DNA from: Oscillospiraceae bacterium
GTDB lineage: Bacteria; Bacillota; Clostridia; Oscillospirales; CAG-382
DNA: 64,000 bases
Assembly: GCA_015064895.1 (NCBI GenBank)
Contig: SVRI01000005.1
Location: forward strand, 51,090-115,089
Direction of reading: 5' to 3'
A program made the position numbers and the translations under genes. This document shows, one piece after another, positions 1 to 8,769 of this stretch. Within the stretch, counting starts at the first letter, position 1, and each line of letters opens with the position of its first letter. The notes under the pieces were generated by a model. That model saw only the letters and a list, made by a program, of their open reading frames with translations, was not told the DNA's origin and ran no database searches.

Positions 1-798
1 TTTTTCATAAATTGCCAGCACATCTCTTGTGGCAATTTCGCCGAGTTCCCTTACATAGCTTATATCGCCGGTGGTTTTTCCGTTGGAAATTCTGGGGCCT
101 GCATCACCGACAGAGCCATTGAAAAATGCCGTAACACCGCCGCTTTTTTCTTCGAGTGCATCCACCATAATACCTGACCAATCTCGGGTGATTTCGCGGT
201 TTTCTCCCGCAGCCGTTCCGTGACAGCCGTAATGCACCATATTGGCAACACACTTGCCGCTTTCGTCTTCAAAGGACAGTACCGTCATTCTTTTATTGAA
301 AGGACCGTCGGTGTCCTGGCCGAATACAACACGGCCGTCTGCAAGTGTCTGCCGTCTGTTGACACCAACAAGGCTGTCTCCGAAAGCCGATTTCATTTTT
401 ACGCTTATTCTTTTCGATACGGCACTTTCTGCCGCCTTCAGAATCTTCGGCACAAAAATGTTATCGCAGTATTCCCTGTCAATATCTCCCCAGCCCTCTG
501 TTCCCGCAACATTTGGTGCAGAGTGGGTATGTATTGCACAGAGCATAATATTTTCCTTTTGCACACCCGTTTTCTGTTCCAGAAGTTGTCTTATTTCATC
601 ACAAAGAGCCGTATTTATTTCACAAACACAGATACTGAGCATAAGTGCCTTTTTACCGTCTTGTTCAAAGTAAAATGCCGTTACCGTCAGGTCATCGTTT
701 ACACTTTCCGATACAATATCGGGATTATACCCGTAAAGGTGACCTCCGACAGGCGGGGTTATCACTTCCCTGCCTATACCAAGCATGAGATTTTGCAT
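1..798 (-). CDS. Neutral ceramidase-like protein, 3' end cut by window edge
   Basis: An open frame of 266 codons runs off the left edge without a stop. The N-terminus (MLGIGREVITPPVGG) and the HTHSAPN motif near residues 90-96 resemble the N-terminal domain of neutral/alkaline non-lysosomal ceramidases, where this histidine motif binds zinc; HYGCHGT near residue 190 may supply a further ligand. No signal peptide is seen, so a cytosolic hydrolase is likely, and in bacteria such proteins are often of unknown substrate. It is the third gene after gpsA and wecB, 56 bases downstream of wecB and behind a small hairpin. The start is the first ATG; the internal ATG four codons later is also possible. 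Confidence 0.75.
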   Translation of the reverse strand, partial: MQNLMLGIGREVITPPVGGHLYGYNPDIVSESVNDDLTVTAFYFEQDGKKALMLSICVCEINTALCDEIRQLLEQKTGVQKENIMLCAIHTHSAPNVAGTEGWGDIDREYCDNIFVPKILKAAESAVSKRISVKMKSAFGDSLVGVNRRQTLADGRVVFGQDTDGPFNKRMTVLSFEDESGKCVANMVHYGCHGTAAGENREITRDWSGIMVDALEEKSGGVTAFFNGSVGDAGPRISNGKTTGDISYVRELGEIATRDVLAIYEK

Positions 799-820
799 AA
801 TTTCACCGCACTTTTCAAAA

Positions 821-842
821 GAGACAGCCTTACGGCTGCCTC
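821..842 (-). terminator. Hairpin between wecB and ceramidase-like gene
   Basis: On the minus strand GAGGCAGCC and GGCTGTCTC pair around a GTAA loop with one G-U pair, followed by only four T. It is probably a weak or partial terminator that lowers expression of the third gene. Confidence 0.4.
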
Positions 843-854
843 TACAATGTTTAT

Positions 855-1946
855 TTAACCTTCAAGAATATCTGCAATTCTCTTGCAGGCAAAACCGTCG
901 CCGTAGGGGTTGCTTGCCTTGGACATTGCTTCGTATGCGTTCTTATCATTGAGAAGAAGTTTGAAGTTTTCGTAGATTACATCTTCATCTGTGCCGACAA
1001 GCTTCAAGGTTCCTGCCTTGATACCCTCGGGTCTTTCGGTGGTATCACGCATAACCAAAACAGGCTTACCGAGACTGGGGGCTTCTTCCTGTATTCCGCC
1101 GCTGTCTGTCAAAATCATAAAGCTTCTTGCAAGGAAGTTATGGAAATCAAGAACCTCCAGAGGCTCGATAATTCTGATTCTGTCACAATCTCCGAGTTCT
1201 TCGTCTGCCGCCTGACGTACAACGGGATTCATATGAATGGGATAAATTGCCTTTACATCGGGATGCTCATCCATAACGCGGCGGATTGCCCTGAACATAT
1301 TATGCATAGGCTCGCCGAGGTTTTCACGTCTGTGAGCCGTAATCATAATAAGTCTTGAATCCTTTGCCCATTCAAGTTCGGGATGGGTATAGTCCTCTCT
1401 TACCGTTGTCTTCAATGCATCAATTGCCGTGTTACCCGTAACGTAGATTGTGCTTTCATCCTTGCCTTCACGGACAAGGTTGTCCTTTGAAAGCTCGGTA
1501 GGGGCAAAGTTATACTGAGAAATTATGGAAACAGCCTGACGGTTGAATTCCTCTGGGAATGGGCTGTAGATGTTATAAGTTCGAAGACCCGCTTCAACAT
1601 GACCCACGGCAATCTGCTTATAGAAGCAGGCAAGTGCCGTAACAAAAGTAGTTGAAGTATCGCCGTGAACAAGCACAACGTCGGGCTTTACTTCATCCAA
1701 AACCGTGCCGATACCGTTAAGAATATTTGTTGTTATATCAAAAAGAGTCTGCTTATCCTTCATTACCGAAAGGTCATAGTCAGGTTTTACACCGAAAGCG
1801 TCAAGTACCTGGTCAAGCATCTGTCTGTGCTGACCTGTAACACATACTACCGTATTGAGATTCTTTCTTGATTTAAGTTCATTGACGAGCGGACACATCT
1901 TTATTGCCTCGGGACGTGTTCCGAATACAAGCATTACTGTTTTCAT
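855..1946 (-). CDS. wecB: UDP-N-acetylglucosamine 2-epimerase (non-hydrolysing)
   Basis: The 363-residue protein has the family's normal length and its hallmarks: GTRPEAIKM at 9-17, HGDTSTT near 95, HVEAGLRT near 117, TAHRRENLG near 204, and TDSGGIQEEAPSLGKP near 280. The family interconverts UDP-GlcNAc and UDP-ManNAc in the cytosol, supplying ManNAc for teichoic-acid linkage units or capsule. It starts 15 bases after gpsA with an AGAAGGA ribosome site, so the two are probably co-transcribed. Co-location with glycerol-3-phosphate synthesis fits cell-envelope polymer supply, which is inference. Confidence 0.95.
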   Translation of the reverse strand: MKTVMLVFGTRPEAIKMCPLVNELKSRKNLNTVVCVTGQHRQMLDQVLDAFGVKPDYDLSVMKDKQTLFDITTNILNGIGTVLDEVKPDVVLVHGDTSTTFVTALACFYKQIAVGHVEAGLRTYNIYSPFPEEFNRQAVSIISQYNFAPTELSKDNLVREGKDESTIYVTGNTAIDALKTTVREDYTHPELEWAKDSRLIMITAHRRENLGEPMHNMFRAIRRVMDEHPDVKAIYPIHMNPVVRQAADEELGDCDRIRIIEPLEVLDFHNFLARSFMILTDSGGIQEEAPSLGKPVLVMRDTTERPEGIKAGTLKLVGTDEDVIYENFKLLLNDKNAYEAMSKASNPYGDGFACKRIADILEG

Positions 1947-1961
1947 TTTAGTATCCTTCTA

Positions 1962-2951
1962 TCAGTTGTTTTCAATTTTATGTGCTCTTGTCATAAGCTG
2001 TTCCACGACCTCGGCAGGATTTGCCTTATTATTTACAATATCGTTTACAGCAGAAATAATGGGCAGTTCAACTCCGTATTTTTCGGAAAGTCCCATTGCT
2101 GCAGGAAGTGCATTCATGCCCTCCACTACCATTCCGACCTCTTCAATGGCTCTCTTTGGCGAATGACCTTTACCAATAAGGAAGCCTGCGTGATTATTAC
2201 GGGAATGTATACTTGTGCAGGTAACTATAAGATCACCGACACCTGCAAGACCGTAAAATGTTGTAATATCGCATCCCATAGCCATTCCAAGTCTTGCCAT
2301 TTCGGCAGCACCTCTTGTGATAATTGCCGCTTTTGCATTATCACCATAGCCGAGACCGGAGGATATACCTGCTGCAAGAGCAACGATATTCTTAAGAGCA
2401 CCGCACAGTTCAACACCGAGTATATCTGAGTTTGCATAAACTCTCATAACATTGTTTGAAAAAACCCTCTGCACAAGAAGCGCCGCATCCTCGTCACGGC
2501 TTGCAGACACAATTGTTGTCGGCAAATCCTTTGCCACCTCTTCTGCATGGGTAGGACCCGAAAGGGCAACAAGTCTTACGTCTCCAAGCTCGTCCGCAAT
2601 AACCTCTGTCATGGTCTTAAGCGTATCGGTTTCTATTCCTTTTGCAACATCCACAATAATTGCATCGGAAGAAATATAGTCCTTTGCAGAATTTGCAACA
2701 GAACGGATATAAACGGAAGGTGCCGCAAAAACAATCATTTCCATACCTATACAGGCTTCTTTTATATCACCTGTAAAAACGATTTGTTCGGGTATTTTCA
2801 TGCCGAGAAGATTGGGATGTACACGCTTTTGGGAAAGTGTTTCAACTTCCTTTTCAATTGCAGACCACACAACAACATCATTGCCGTTGATTGCAAGCAT
2901 ACGTGCAAGAGCCGTACCCCAAGTTCCTGAACCTAAAACGCCTATTTTCAT
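1962..2951 (-). CDS. gpsA: NAD(P)H-dependent glycerol-3-phosphate dehydrogenase
   Basis: This 329-residue protein opens with the Rossmann motif GSGTWGTALA (residues 7-16) and carries the catalytic-lysine segment CGALKNIVALAAG near 188 and GLAGVGDLIVTC near 250. The enzyme reduces dihydroxyacetone phosphate to sn-glycerol-3-phosphate for phospholipid and teichoic-acid synthesis. Length and motifs are complete. AGGAGA precedes the ATG, and a consensus promoter lies just upstream, making gpsA the first gene of a unit with wecB and the ceramidase-like gene. Confidence 0.96.
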   Translation of the reverse strand: MKIGVLGSGTWGTALARMLAINGNDVVVWSAIEKEVETLSQKRVHPNLLGMKIPEQIVFTGDIKEACIGMEMIVFAAPSVYIRSVANSAKDYISSDAIIVDVAKGIETDTLKTMTEVIADELGDVRLVALSGPTHAEEVAKDLPTTIVSASRDEDAALLVQRVFSNNVMRVYANSDILGVELCGALKNIVALAAGISSGLGYGDNAKAAIITRGAAEMARLGMAMGCDITTFYGLAGVGDLIVTCTSIHSRNNHAGFLIGKGHSPKRAIEEVGMVVEGMNALPAAMGLSEKYGVELPIISAVNDIVNNKANPAEVVEQLMTRAHKIENN

Positions 2952-2995
2952 TATAAATCTCCTGAAAAAGTATTGTATACGTAACTATATATAGT

Positions 2996-3024
2996 ATTAT
3001 AACCCTCTTTCACAAATATGTCAA
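2996..3024 (-). promoter_or_regulatory. Promoter of gpsA operon
   Basis: Minus-strand TTGACA and TATAAT are separated by 17 bases and lie about 45 bases before the gpsA start codon. Confidence 0.85.
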
Positions 3025-3048
3025 GACAATATATGACTACACAAAAAA

Positions 3049-3069
3049 TCCTGCCCTTGCGGGGCAGGA
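3049..3069 (-). terminator. Terminator after the GH78-like gene
   Basis: An eight-pair GC-rich stem (TCCTGCCC with GGGCAGGA) is followed on the minus strand by six T, 22 bases past the stop codon. Confidence 0.9.
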
Positions 3070-3090
3070 CATTTGCAACCGATTGAAACA

Positions 3091-5019
3091 TTATGAAAAA
3101 AACTTATGATAGTAATAAATCGGCACAGCACTCCAACCATGGCAAAGCGATCCGGCACTTGCAAAAGCACTTTCACCCTCTTTTGTTTCCCATACCGTTG
3201 TAGAGTCTGCATCCAGCATCACCTTATATGTATCTCTGATTTCCGAAAGAACATTTTCCCTGTATTTTTCATCCGTCATAAGAAGTGCATCATACTTAAA
3301 GCCCTTCATACTGAGAGAACACTCGGAAAGAGTATTTGACGAGAGTTTTTCACATATACTCTTCGCTCTTTCACCCTCCGCGATACCTGCGCAAACACAA
3401 AGGCTGTTTACAAGCTCTGTCGGGTCTTCCTCGGGGGAAGTAACAAAATACAGCCCCTTTCCGCCATCAAAGAAGGTTTCATTGACTCTTGTCTTTATTT
3501 CTTCCTTAATGCTGTCAAAAGGATTATCTTTGCCAAGCTTATTACATATTTCTTCAAAGGCACAGAGCGCAATTACCGCAATGGCATTTAAAAGGCAATT
3601 GGGTGCGAGAATATCTTCATCAAACATTTTCTTTGAGCCGTTTGTGCCGTATCTAGAGCCGTCTGCGTAGTCTGACCAGTCAAAGAAATTCCAGCGGCTG
3701 TCGCCGTCAAAGTTACAGATAAGTCCGTCTTTTCTGTTATTCATAAAGGTATTCAAGGTCTTTACCATTTTGTCAAATACTTCTTGTGCGAGAGTTAAAT
3801 CACCGCTGTGCTGTGTGTATTCCTTAACGGCAAGCACATAATAGAGGCAGAAGGACGGTATTGTCAAATCCCTCTTACTCGGGAAGCATATCGACATGAG
3901 TCCATCTTCCCTGTTGTCCTTGCTCATAAGAAGAAGATTTGCTCTTGCATATTCAAAGTTACCGTCGGCATATGCATAATATCCCGTCAACATCTGATTT
4001 CTGGAATCGAAAGCATAAAGACACTGCTCACGCCAGGGACAGTCAACATAATGCTCAAGCATTGAAAGCTTTAAGGTGTTAAGGCAGATTTTATATATAT
4101 CCTTATCAAGTTCCGAAAGGAAATCGTACTTTGCCGCATTTGTGGGATATACCTGCGGTAAAATACCGATATAATCCACATCTATCTCATCCTCGCACTC
4201 GATTTCAATATATCTGCAGGCAAGTCTGAGCATATGGTTTGTAAATACATTTTCGCCTTTTTTTGTCTTGTAATCAAAGCGGAAATTTCTGAATCCGATT
4301 GTCTTTTTTACGTGTCCGTCTTTGAGAAGCTCGCCATAGAAAACTCTGATTGTCTGTTCTGTTTTGCTGTTAATGGAGAAATTGCAAAAGCCCACATATT
4401 CTTCACCGAGGTCAAAGATGTAGTTTTTCTTTTCGCCGTGGGGTTTGCCCTGTCTGAGGGCTTCAACAACCTGCGTTTTTATGGGGCGTTTGACAAAATT
4501 ACATTCCTTTTCGAGTACGACGGATTTTCCAAAGCCGTCACCTTTGCCTGTTAGCCATTCATCCTCTTTTGTCGCATCGTAAGAGAAGGAATAGCCGAGC
4601 TGGGAGGAGATTTCCACATCAAAGCCGGAAATGTATGCACGGCTCTGTCTTGAGGGTGTATTTTCATCGGATACAGCAATTGTTTTACCATCATTTTCTA
4701 TTTCGAAAATAAGTCCCGCTTCGGGTGTATTCCAACGCATTCCCGATTTTGACCAGTAAACACAAAGGAAGCAAATAAAGTTTTCGCCATCGTTGAGATA
4801 TGGTGTAATATCAATATCTTCATATGCCTTATAATGCTCAAAATCGGCATACTGAACGCTGGTAACATAGTTGCCGTTGACAAAAAGCGTATACTCGCCG
4901 CTTACCGAAAAGCGTACACTCACCTTACCGTCGTTATAGTCTAATTTCTGACAAAATTCGGCATAATTGTTTATGCCGTATTCCTTTGATGTCCATATCC
5001 ATTTTGCATTTTCAAACAT
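3091..5019 (-). CDS. GH78-like alpha-L-rhamnosidase
   Basis: The 642-residue protein has an N-terminal beta-sandwich-like region, a middle domain and an alpha/alpha-toroid region typical of family 78 glycosidases, with the segment DCPWREQ near residue 330 matching the DCPxRxE active-site block. The family removes terminal alpha-L-rhamnose from glycosides. It is shorter than many GH78 enzymes (800-1000 residues). No signal peptide is present, so it should act in the cytosol. The second ATG (position 5019) was chosen because AAGGAG stands 8 bases before it but only 2 bases before the first ATG at 5025. It ends a three-gene operon with the amidase and DUF5131 protein. Confidence 0.8.
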   Translation of the reverse strand: MFENAKWIWTSKEYGINNYAEFCQKLDYNDGKVSVRFSVSGEYTLFVNGNYVTSVQYADFEHYKAYEDIDITPYLNDGENFICFLCVYWSKSGMRWNTPEAGLIFEIENDGKTIAVSDENTPSRQSRAYISGFDVEISSQLGYSFSYDATKEDEWLTGKGDGFGKSVVLEKECNFVKRPIKTQVVEALRQGKPHGEKKNYIFDLGEEYVGFCNFSINSKTEQTIRVFYGELLKDGHVKKTIGFRNFRFDYKTKKGENVFTNHMLRLACRYIEIECEDEIDVDYIGILPQVYPTNAAKYDFLSELDKDIYKICLNTLKLSMLEHYVDCPWREQCLYAFDSRNQMLTGYYAYADGNFEYARANLLLMSKDNREDGLMSICFPSKRDLTIPSFCLYYVLAVKEYTQHSGDLTLAQEVFDKMVKTLNTFMNNRKDGLICNFDGDSRWNFFDWSDYADGSRYGTNGSKKMFDEDILAPNCLLNAIAVIALCAFEEICNKLGKDNPFDSIKEEIKTRVNETFFDGGKGLYFVTSPEEDPTELVNSLCVCAGIAEGERAKSICEKLSSNTLSECSLSMKGFKYDALLMTDEKYRENVLSEIRDTYKVMLDADSTTVWETKEGESAFASAGSLCHGWSAVPIYYYHKFFS

Positions 5020-5033
5020 TGTCATTTCTCCTT

Positions 5034-5732
5034 TTATTCGAAAATTCTGTTCCAGTCAAAAAGTTCGCCGGGGTCATTTTTATTCGGATTATATTCTTGG
5101 TGTCCTATTACATGCTCCCTGTCAAAAGGAATGTTATTCCTTTCGCATATATCGGGAACAAGCATTTTCAATGTATCGTACTGGGCATCGGTAAAGCCGA
5201 TGAGTGATTTATCAAGAGCATCATATTCATGCTCTTCAAGGTACTGTGCCATGTCGCTTTTACTTCCGATGGCAACTATCTCGATACCCACCGAGTATTT
5301 GTTCATTTTATTCGTGTACTTTTCTTCACCGGCATATTCACCCACACCTGCGTGCCATGCTGAATGTGATTCGGGAATATAGCAATAAGCACTGCCGTCC
5401 CTGTCGATTATGTAATGAATACTGATTTCACTTTCTTCAAATATTTCTCGGATTTGATTCATATCGTAGGGATTATCTCTGTCAGCAACAACATTACTTG
5501 TAAAGTGGAGCATGACATATTCCGTATCAAACTCCTTTTCCCAGGAGTATTTGTCAAGGGGTTCAAGGAAATATTCTTTTGCATATTCGCTGACATATAT
5601 AGGTTCCTGCTGTATGATTTCCTGCCTTTCAACACTTTTGGGAACTTCTGCATCGTTTACGGTTTCATTTTTACCGCATGCTGTAAGTAAGACCGCACAT
5701 AAGGTCAGCGCCATGAATGTTTTTTTAATCAT
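5034..5732 (-). CDS. Lipoprotein N-acetylmuramoyl-L-alanine amidase (Amidase_2)
   Basis: The 232-residue product begins with a lipoprotein signal peptide ending in LLTAC, with the lipidated cysteine at residue 19. The rest resembles the amidase_2/PGRP zinc amidases: MLHFTSN, SAWHAGVGEYAG, and HVIGHQEYNPNKNDPG supply the expected histidines and the C-terminal zinc-binding block. It would cleave the MurNAc-L-Ala bond of peptidoglycan outside the membrane. The ATG at 5732 starts the signal peptide; an upstream ATG would add eight residues before it. The start overlaps the DUF5131 stop by 8 bases, suggesting translational coupling. Confidence 0.88.
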   Translation of the reverse strand: MIKKTFMALTLCAVLLTACGKNETVNDAEVPKSVERQEIIQQEPIYVSEYAKEYFLEPLDKYSWEKEFDTEYVMLHFTSNVVADRDNPYDMNQIREIFEESEISIHYIIDRDGSAYCYIPESHSAWHAGVGEYAGEEKYTNKMNKYSVGIEIVAIGSKSDMAQYLEEHEYDALDKSLIGFTDAQYDTLKMLVPDICERNNIPFDREHVIGHQEYNPNKNDPGELFDWNRIFE

Positions 5733-6477
5733 ATTTATCTCTTTTCTCGGAAACATAATCTATTCCCGCTTTTCTTGCCTGCATGCCTTGTTTAGGTTTG
5801 GGTACTCTGTAAATACGGCCGTCTTTAACAAATTTTGCACCCGTCTGTTTGAAGTGAAATCCGACGCCTGCATTTATGCATTGCTGTCTTAAATCAAGAA
5901 CCCAATTATAGTCACAGATTCTCGCTTCAAGTCCCGATTCACCGCCGGCAATAACCTCGTCAATGCCTTTACCGAGATATGCTGACAGGTCGATTCTTTC
6001 TAAAAGAGGTTCGCAAATTATAATTCGCTTCTTTTGCGGAATTGACAGATATATTGGAAGCCTGTAGTCTGCCCTGTCCTGATTTTCACACGTTACCGCC
6101 ATGGTGACATGACCGAAAATCTCCTGCCAGTCGTCGGGGACACATTCATAAAAGCGGTCAATGCGTTTTGTGATAAAAAAGAAGTTGCAATCACTTCTTT
6201 CACGCATCATCTGCCACACATCATCTCTCCACTCGTCGGCTTCTTTAAGGAAAAAGTCGGAGGTGAAGCAGGTATAAAAGGTTGTACCCGACGGGTATTT
6301 ATATTCGCCTTTTCTGTTTTTTGCTATAGGCAAATTAAAGGTTGAGATATTCTTTTTGATTTCACTTGCATCTTTGTCATTCCGTGAGTCGATTCTGTAG
6401 ACGTAGCAGTTGCGACAGCCTTCGCTGTGCTTCCTGCAGCCGTGCCACATATTCCACGTTACGTCCATTTTGCTCAC
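5725..6477 (-). CDS. DUF5131 (phage Gp37/Gp68-like) protein
   Basis: This 250-residue protein has the typical opening of the DUF5131 or phage Gp37/Gp68 family, WNMWHGCRKHSEGCRNCYVY, with cysteines at about 14, 21 and 24. Such a CX6CX2C cluster could hold a metal or iron-sulfur centre. Later blocks (FFITKRIDRF, CENQDRADYRLP, VIAGGESG) fit the same family. The function is not established. It is common in phages and mobile regions, yet here it heads an operon with a peptidoglycan amidase and a glycosidase and no phage genes are nearby. Confidence 0.8.
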   Translation of the reverse strand: MSKMDVTWNMWHGCRKHSEGCRNCYVYRIDSRNDKDASEIKKNISTFNLPIAKNRKGEYKYPSGTTFYTCFTSDFFLKEADEWRDDVWQMMRERSDCNFFFITKRIDRFYECVPDDWQEIFGHVTMAVTCENQDRADYRLPIYLSIPQKKRIIICEPLLERIDLSAYLGKGIDEVIAGGESGLEARICDYNWVLDLRQQCINAGVGFHFKQTGAKFVKDGRIYRVPKPKQGMQARKAGIDYVSEKRDKYD

Positions 6478-6522
6478 CTCGTTTTATTATACAATACCTG
6501 TTTTGCAAAGTCAAACAAAAAA

Positions 6523-6540
6523 ACACCTCTTTCGAGATGT
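6523..6540 (-). terminator. Terminator after GH29 fucosidase
   Basis: A seven-pair stem with a GAAA loop is followed by seven T on the minus strand, 17 bases past the fucosidase stop. Confidence 0.85.
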
Positions 6541-6556
6541 TTTTTGCAATTTTCAA

Positions 6557-7792
6557 TTAAAATGCAGGAACATAGTATGCCTTAATATCAACCTTTTTAT
6601 TCTTATCAAGGACAACCTCGATTTTCTTTGCATCCATTGCGGGGAAAGCACAGATTCTCTTGTGACCGACAGTTTCACCGTGGTATGCTATCACCTTTTC
6701 CTGATGAGGTCTTGCAAAACAGCGTATTTCAAAGTCTTCGATTTCACTTTCTCCGTCCAATTCTTCGCAAAGGACAATGTGATTTACCTTTTCAAAGTCA
6801 TCAAATACAATATTGTATCCGTTTTCAGTCTTTTCGACAGTTCCCTTTACTTCATACTTTTCAGAGAAGATTTCTTTAACCTTTTTACCAAATTCGATAT
6901 AGCGTTTTGCATCTGCTTCGGGAAGCTTGCCGTCTCTGCCGGGTCCGATATTTATAAGAAGATTTGCACCTCTGCCGACAGAGGCATAGTAAAGTCCCAT
7001 AAGTTCATCAAGGCTCTTTAATGTATGACCGTCGCTGTCGCTGTAGAACCAGTTTTTTGCACGTATTGTAACATCGCATTCAGCAGGCAGAAACCTCGCC
7101 TTTTCCAATTTATCGCCGTCTGCCATATTAATGGAAAATCCGGAAAGCTCTGTGAGGATATTTTTATTGCAAATGGGTGCAACACCCGATTCATTGCCTA
7201 TCCAGCGTGTATCGGGATCCCACATATTGAATATGAGAATATTCGGCTGGCAGCTTCTTATTGCTTTAACAATTCGTGCTGTATCGTACTCGTGTCCTTC
7301 ACTTCCGCAGCCGTCAAACCAGAGGTAATCGATTTTGCCGTAACCTGTGAGAAGCTCGGAAATCTGGTTTATAAAGTAGTCATCATATTCCTTGCCGTCC
7401 ATATCGTTCGAGCCGAACTGTGCGGGAGAATAATAGAGTCCCACCTTGACATCATACTTTCTGCAGGCATCGACAAAGAGTCTTACAACGTCGCCTTTGC
7501 CGTCAAGCCAGGGGGTGTTCTTAACTGAATATTCTGTATATTTACTCGGCCAGTTTGCAAAGCCGTCATGGTGCTTACATACGAGAATTGCATACTTTGC
7601 ACCTGCTTCTTTAACTGTCTTTATCCAGTTATCGCAGTCAACCTCGGGAGGATTAAAACCCGAAAGGGGCATTTCCTTCATATCCCAGTCAACATGACCC
7701 TCGTAAAATGTTCTTATACCAAAATGGAAAAACACGCCGAGTTCCCAATCAAGAAAATCAAGCTGTTCTTTTTTTATATCAACACAAGACAT
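6557..7792 (-). CDS. GH29 alpha-L-fucosidase
   Basis: The 411-residue protein matches family 29: FFHFGIRTF near the N-terminus, AKYAILVCKHHDGFANWPSKYT with the conserved histidine pair, and YLWFDGCGSEG carrying the expected nucleophile aspartate. A C-terminal beta domain follows from about residue 310. It releases L-fucose from glycans. There is no signal peptide, so the substrate is probably an imported oligosaccharide. It is a single-gene unit with its own promoter and terminator. Confidence 0.92.
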   Translation of the reverse strand: MSCVDIKKEQLDFLDWELGVFFHFGIRTFYEGHVDWDMKEMPLSGFNPPEVDCDNWIKTVKEAGAKYAILVCKHHDGFANWPSKYTEYSVKNTPWLDGKGDVVRLFVDACRKYDVKVGLYYSPAQFGSNDMDGKEYDDYFINQISELLTGYGKIDYLWFDGCGSEGHEYDTARIVKAIRSCQPNILIFNMWDPDTRWIGNESGVAPICNKNILTELSGFSINMADGDKLEKARFLPAECDVTIRAKNWFYSDSDGHTLKSLDELMGLYYASVGRGANLLINIGPGRDGKLPEADAKRYIEFGKKVKEIFSEKYEVKGTVEKTENGYNIVFDDFEKVNHIVLCEELDGESEIEDFEIRCFARPHQEKVIAYHGETVGHKRICAFPAMDAKKIEVVLDKNKKVDIKAYYVPAF

Positions 7793-7828
7793 GGTAACTC
7801 TCCTTCAAAGTGAAATACAGTATACCTT

Positions 7829-7857
7829 ATACTAACACCCAAAGCAGCGTTTGTCAA
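7829..7857 (-). promoter_or_regulatory. Promoter of GH29 gene
   Basis: TTGACA and TAGTAT with a 17-base spacer and a TGT extended -10 lie about 40 bases before the start codon. Confidence 0.7.
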
Positions 7858-7871
7858 GAGTATTCTCGGTA

Positions 7872-8147
7872 TCAGCAAAGCTCCTTTTCGGATATGCGAA
7901 TTTTTACGCAAACACCTGCGTTTTGGCGTAATGCGTTCTTTTTTGCGAGTCTTTTCTTTAAAAGTGTTCTTCTGACATATCTCTTATAATGCATGAGTGC
8001 ACTGATACCGAATAAAACAATCGCAACACCCAGAAGTTCAAGAAGCAGAACGGTCAAAAATGAAATATTTGTTGTGTCCGCACTGCCAGCCGCACCAAGC
8101 ATTATTACAAATCCGATAACTATTACAAAGCCTAAAAGTTTTTTCAT
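7872..8147 (-). CDS. Small membrane protein, unknown function
   Basis: The 91-residue product has two hydrophobic segments (about residues 4-22 and 27-50), then a strongly basic tail rich in lysine and arginine. AAAGGAG lies a few bases before the ATG, which supports translation. I do not recognise a family. The layout suggests a two-helix inner-membrane protein with a cytosolic basic tail. It sits alone between the fucosidase and rpmB. Confidence 0.6.
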   Translation of the reverse strand: MKKLLGFVIVIGFVIMLGAAGSADTTNISFLTVLLLELLGVAIVLFGISALMHYKRYVRRTLLKKRLAKKNALRQNAGVCVKIRISEKELC

Positions 8148-8272
8148 TTTTATCGCTCCTTTATTGTAAAATCGATTGATTGTTTATCTTACGATTTTAT
8201 TATAAAGGACACGGTGTCCAAAAAACAGGACTTTGACAAGCAATGCAGCTATTTTTTTGTTAAAAACGGCAA

Positions 8273-8401
8273 AATCCCCGATGTCGGTGTTTGACATCGG
8301 GGATTAAATCCACTCGTGTTATTAACATTGAACCCGCTTCTGACATGTGTCGGAGATGATTGCGAGTTCTTTTGGTTACTTTTCTACGAAAGAAAAGTAA
8401 C
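8273..8401 (-). repeat. Double-hairpin 3' module, copy 1 (rpmB)
   Basis: The proximal hairpin (8375-8401, 11 pairs) overlaps the last base of the rpmB stop codon. A 69-base spacer follows, then a perfect 13-pair distal hairpin (8273-8305) with minus-strand loop AAACACC and a short T run. Three other genes in the window carry the same arrangement. It also probably terminates rpmB transcription. Confidence 0.85.
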
Positions 8402-8589
8402 TAGATTGCTCTTGTAACCTTGTTGGAGCGCAAGCATCTTGAACATACGTTAACTGTCTTGTGAGTTCCACCTTCAACTACCTTTACCTTACGGATGTTG
8501 GGCTTAAAGGTTCTGTTTGTCTTTCTGTTGGAGTGAGATACGTTACAACCGAATGTAACACCCTTTCCGCATACTTCGCACTTTGCCAT
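8401..8589 (-). CDS. rpmB: 50S ribosomal protein L28
   Basis: This 62-residue basic protein is bL28: MAKCEVCGKG at the start, the SHSNRKTNRTFKPN block, and a second cysteine pair CSRC at 49-52. The two CxxC pairs indicate the zinc-binding form. It sits in the large ribosomal subunit. GGAGGT precedes the start. The stop codon touches a palindromic 3' module. It stands alone, as L28 genes often do in Firmicutes. Confidence 0.96.
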   Translation of the reverse strand: MAKCEVCGKGVTFGCNVSHSNRKTNRTFKPNIRKVKVVEGGTHKTVNVCSRCLRSNKVTRAI

Positions 8590-8674
8590 TTATAACACCT
8601 CCATGTGATGTTCTCTTGTTTTTTAAACGATTTTAATAATGTTCGGGCAGTCTTTGCCCATTTGCAACAGTGGT

Positions 8675-8703
8675 ATTATAACACACTAAATTTTAAAATG
8701 CAA
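8675..8703 (-). promoter_or_regulatory. Promoter of rpmB
   Basis: TTGCAT and TATAAT with a 17-base spacer and TGT extended -10, about 85 bases before the start codon, leaving a longer leader suitable for control. Confidence 0.75.
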
Positions 8704-8769
8704 TAGGAAAATCGAATTTTTTTAAACTTTTTTATTTTTTTACATTTTACATAAAAGGTGCCGAAAATA

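Noticed and set aside
220..858. Plus-strand open frames of 212 and 143 codons at the left end
   Set aside because: They lie opposite the ceramidase-like gene, which has clear motifs and runs off the window edge.
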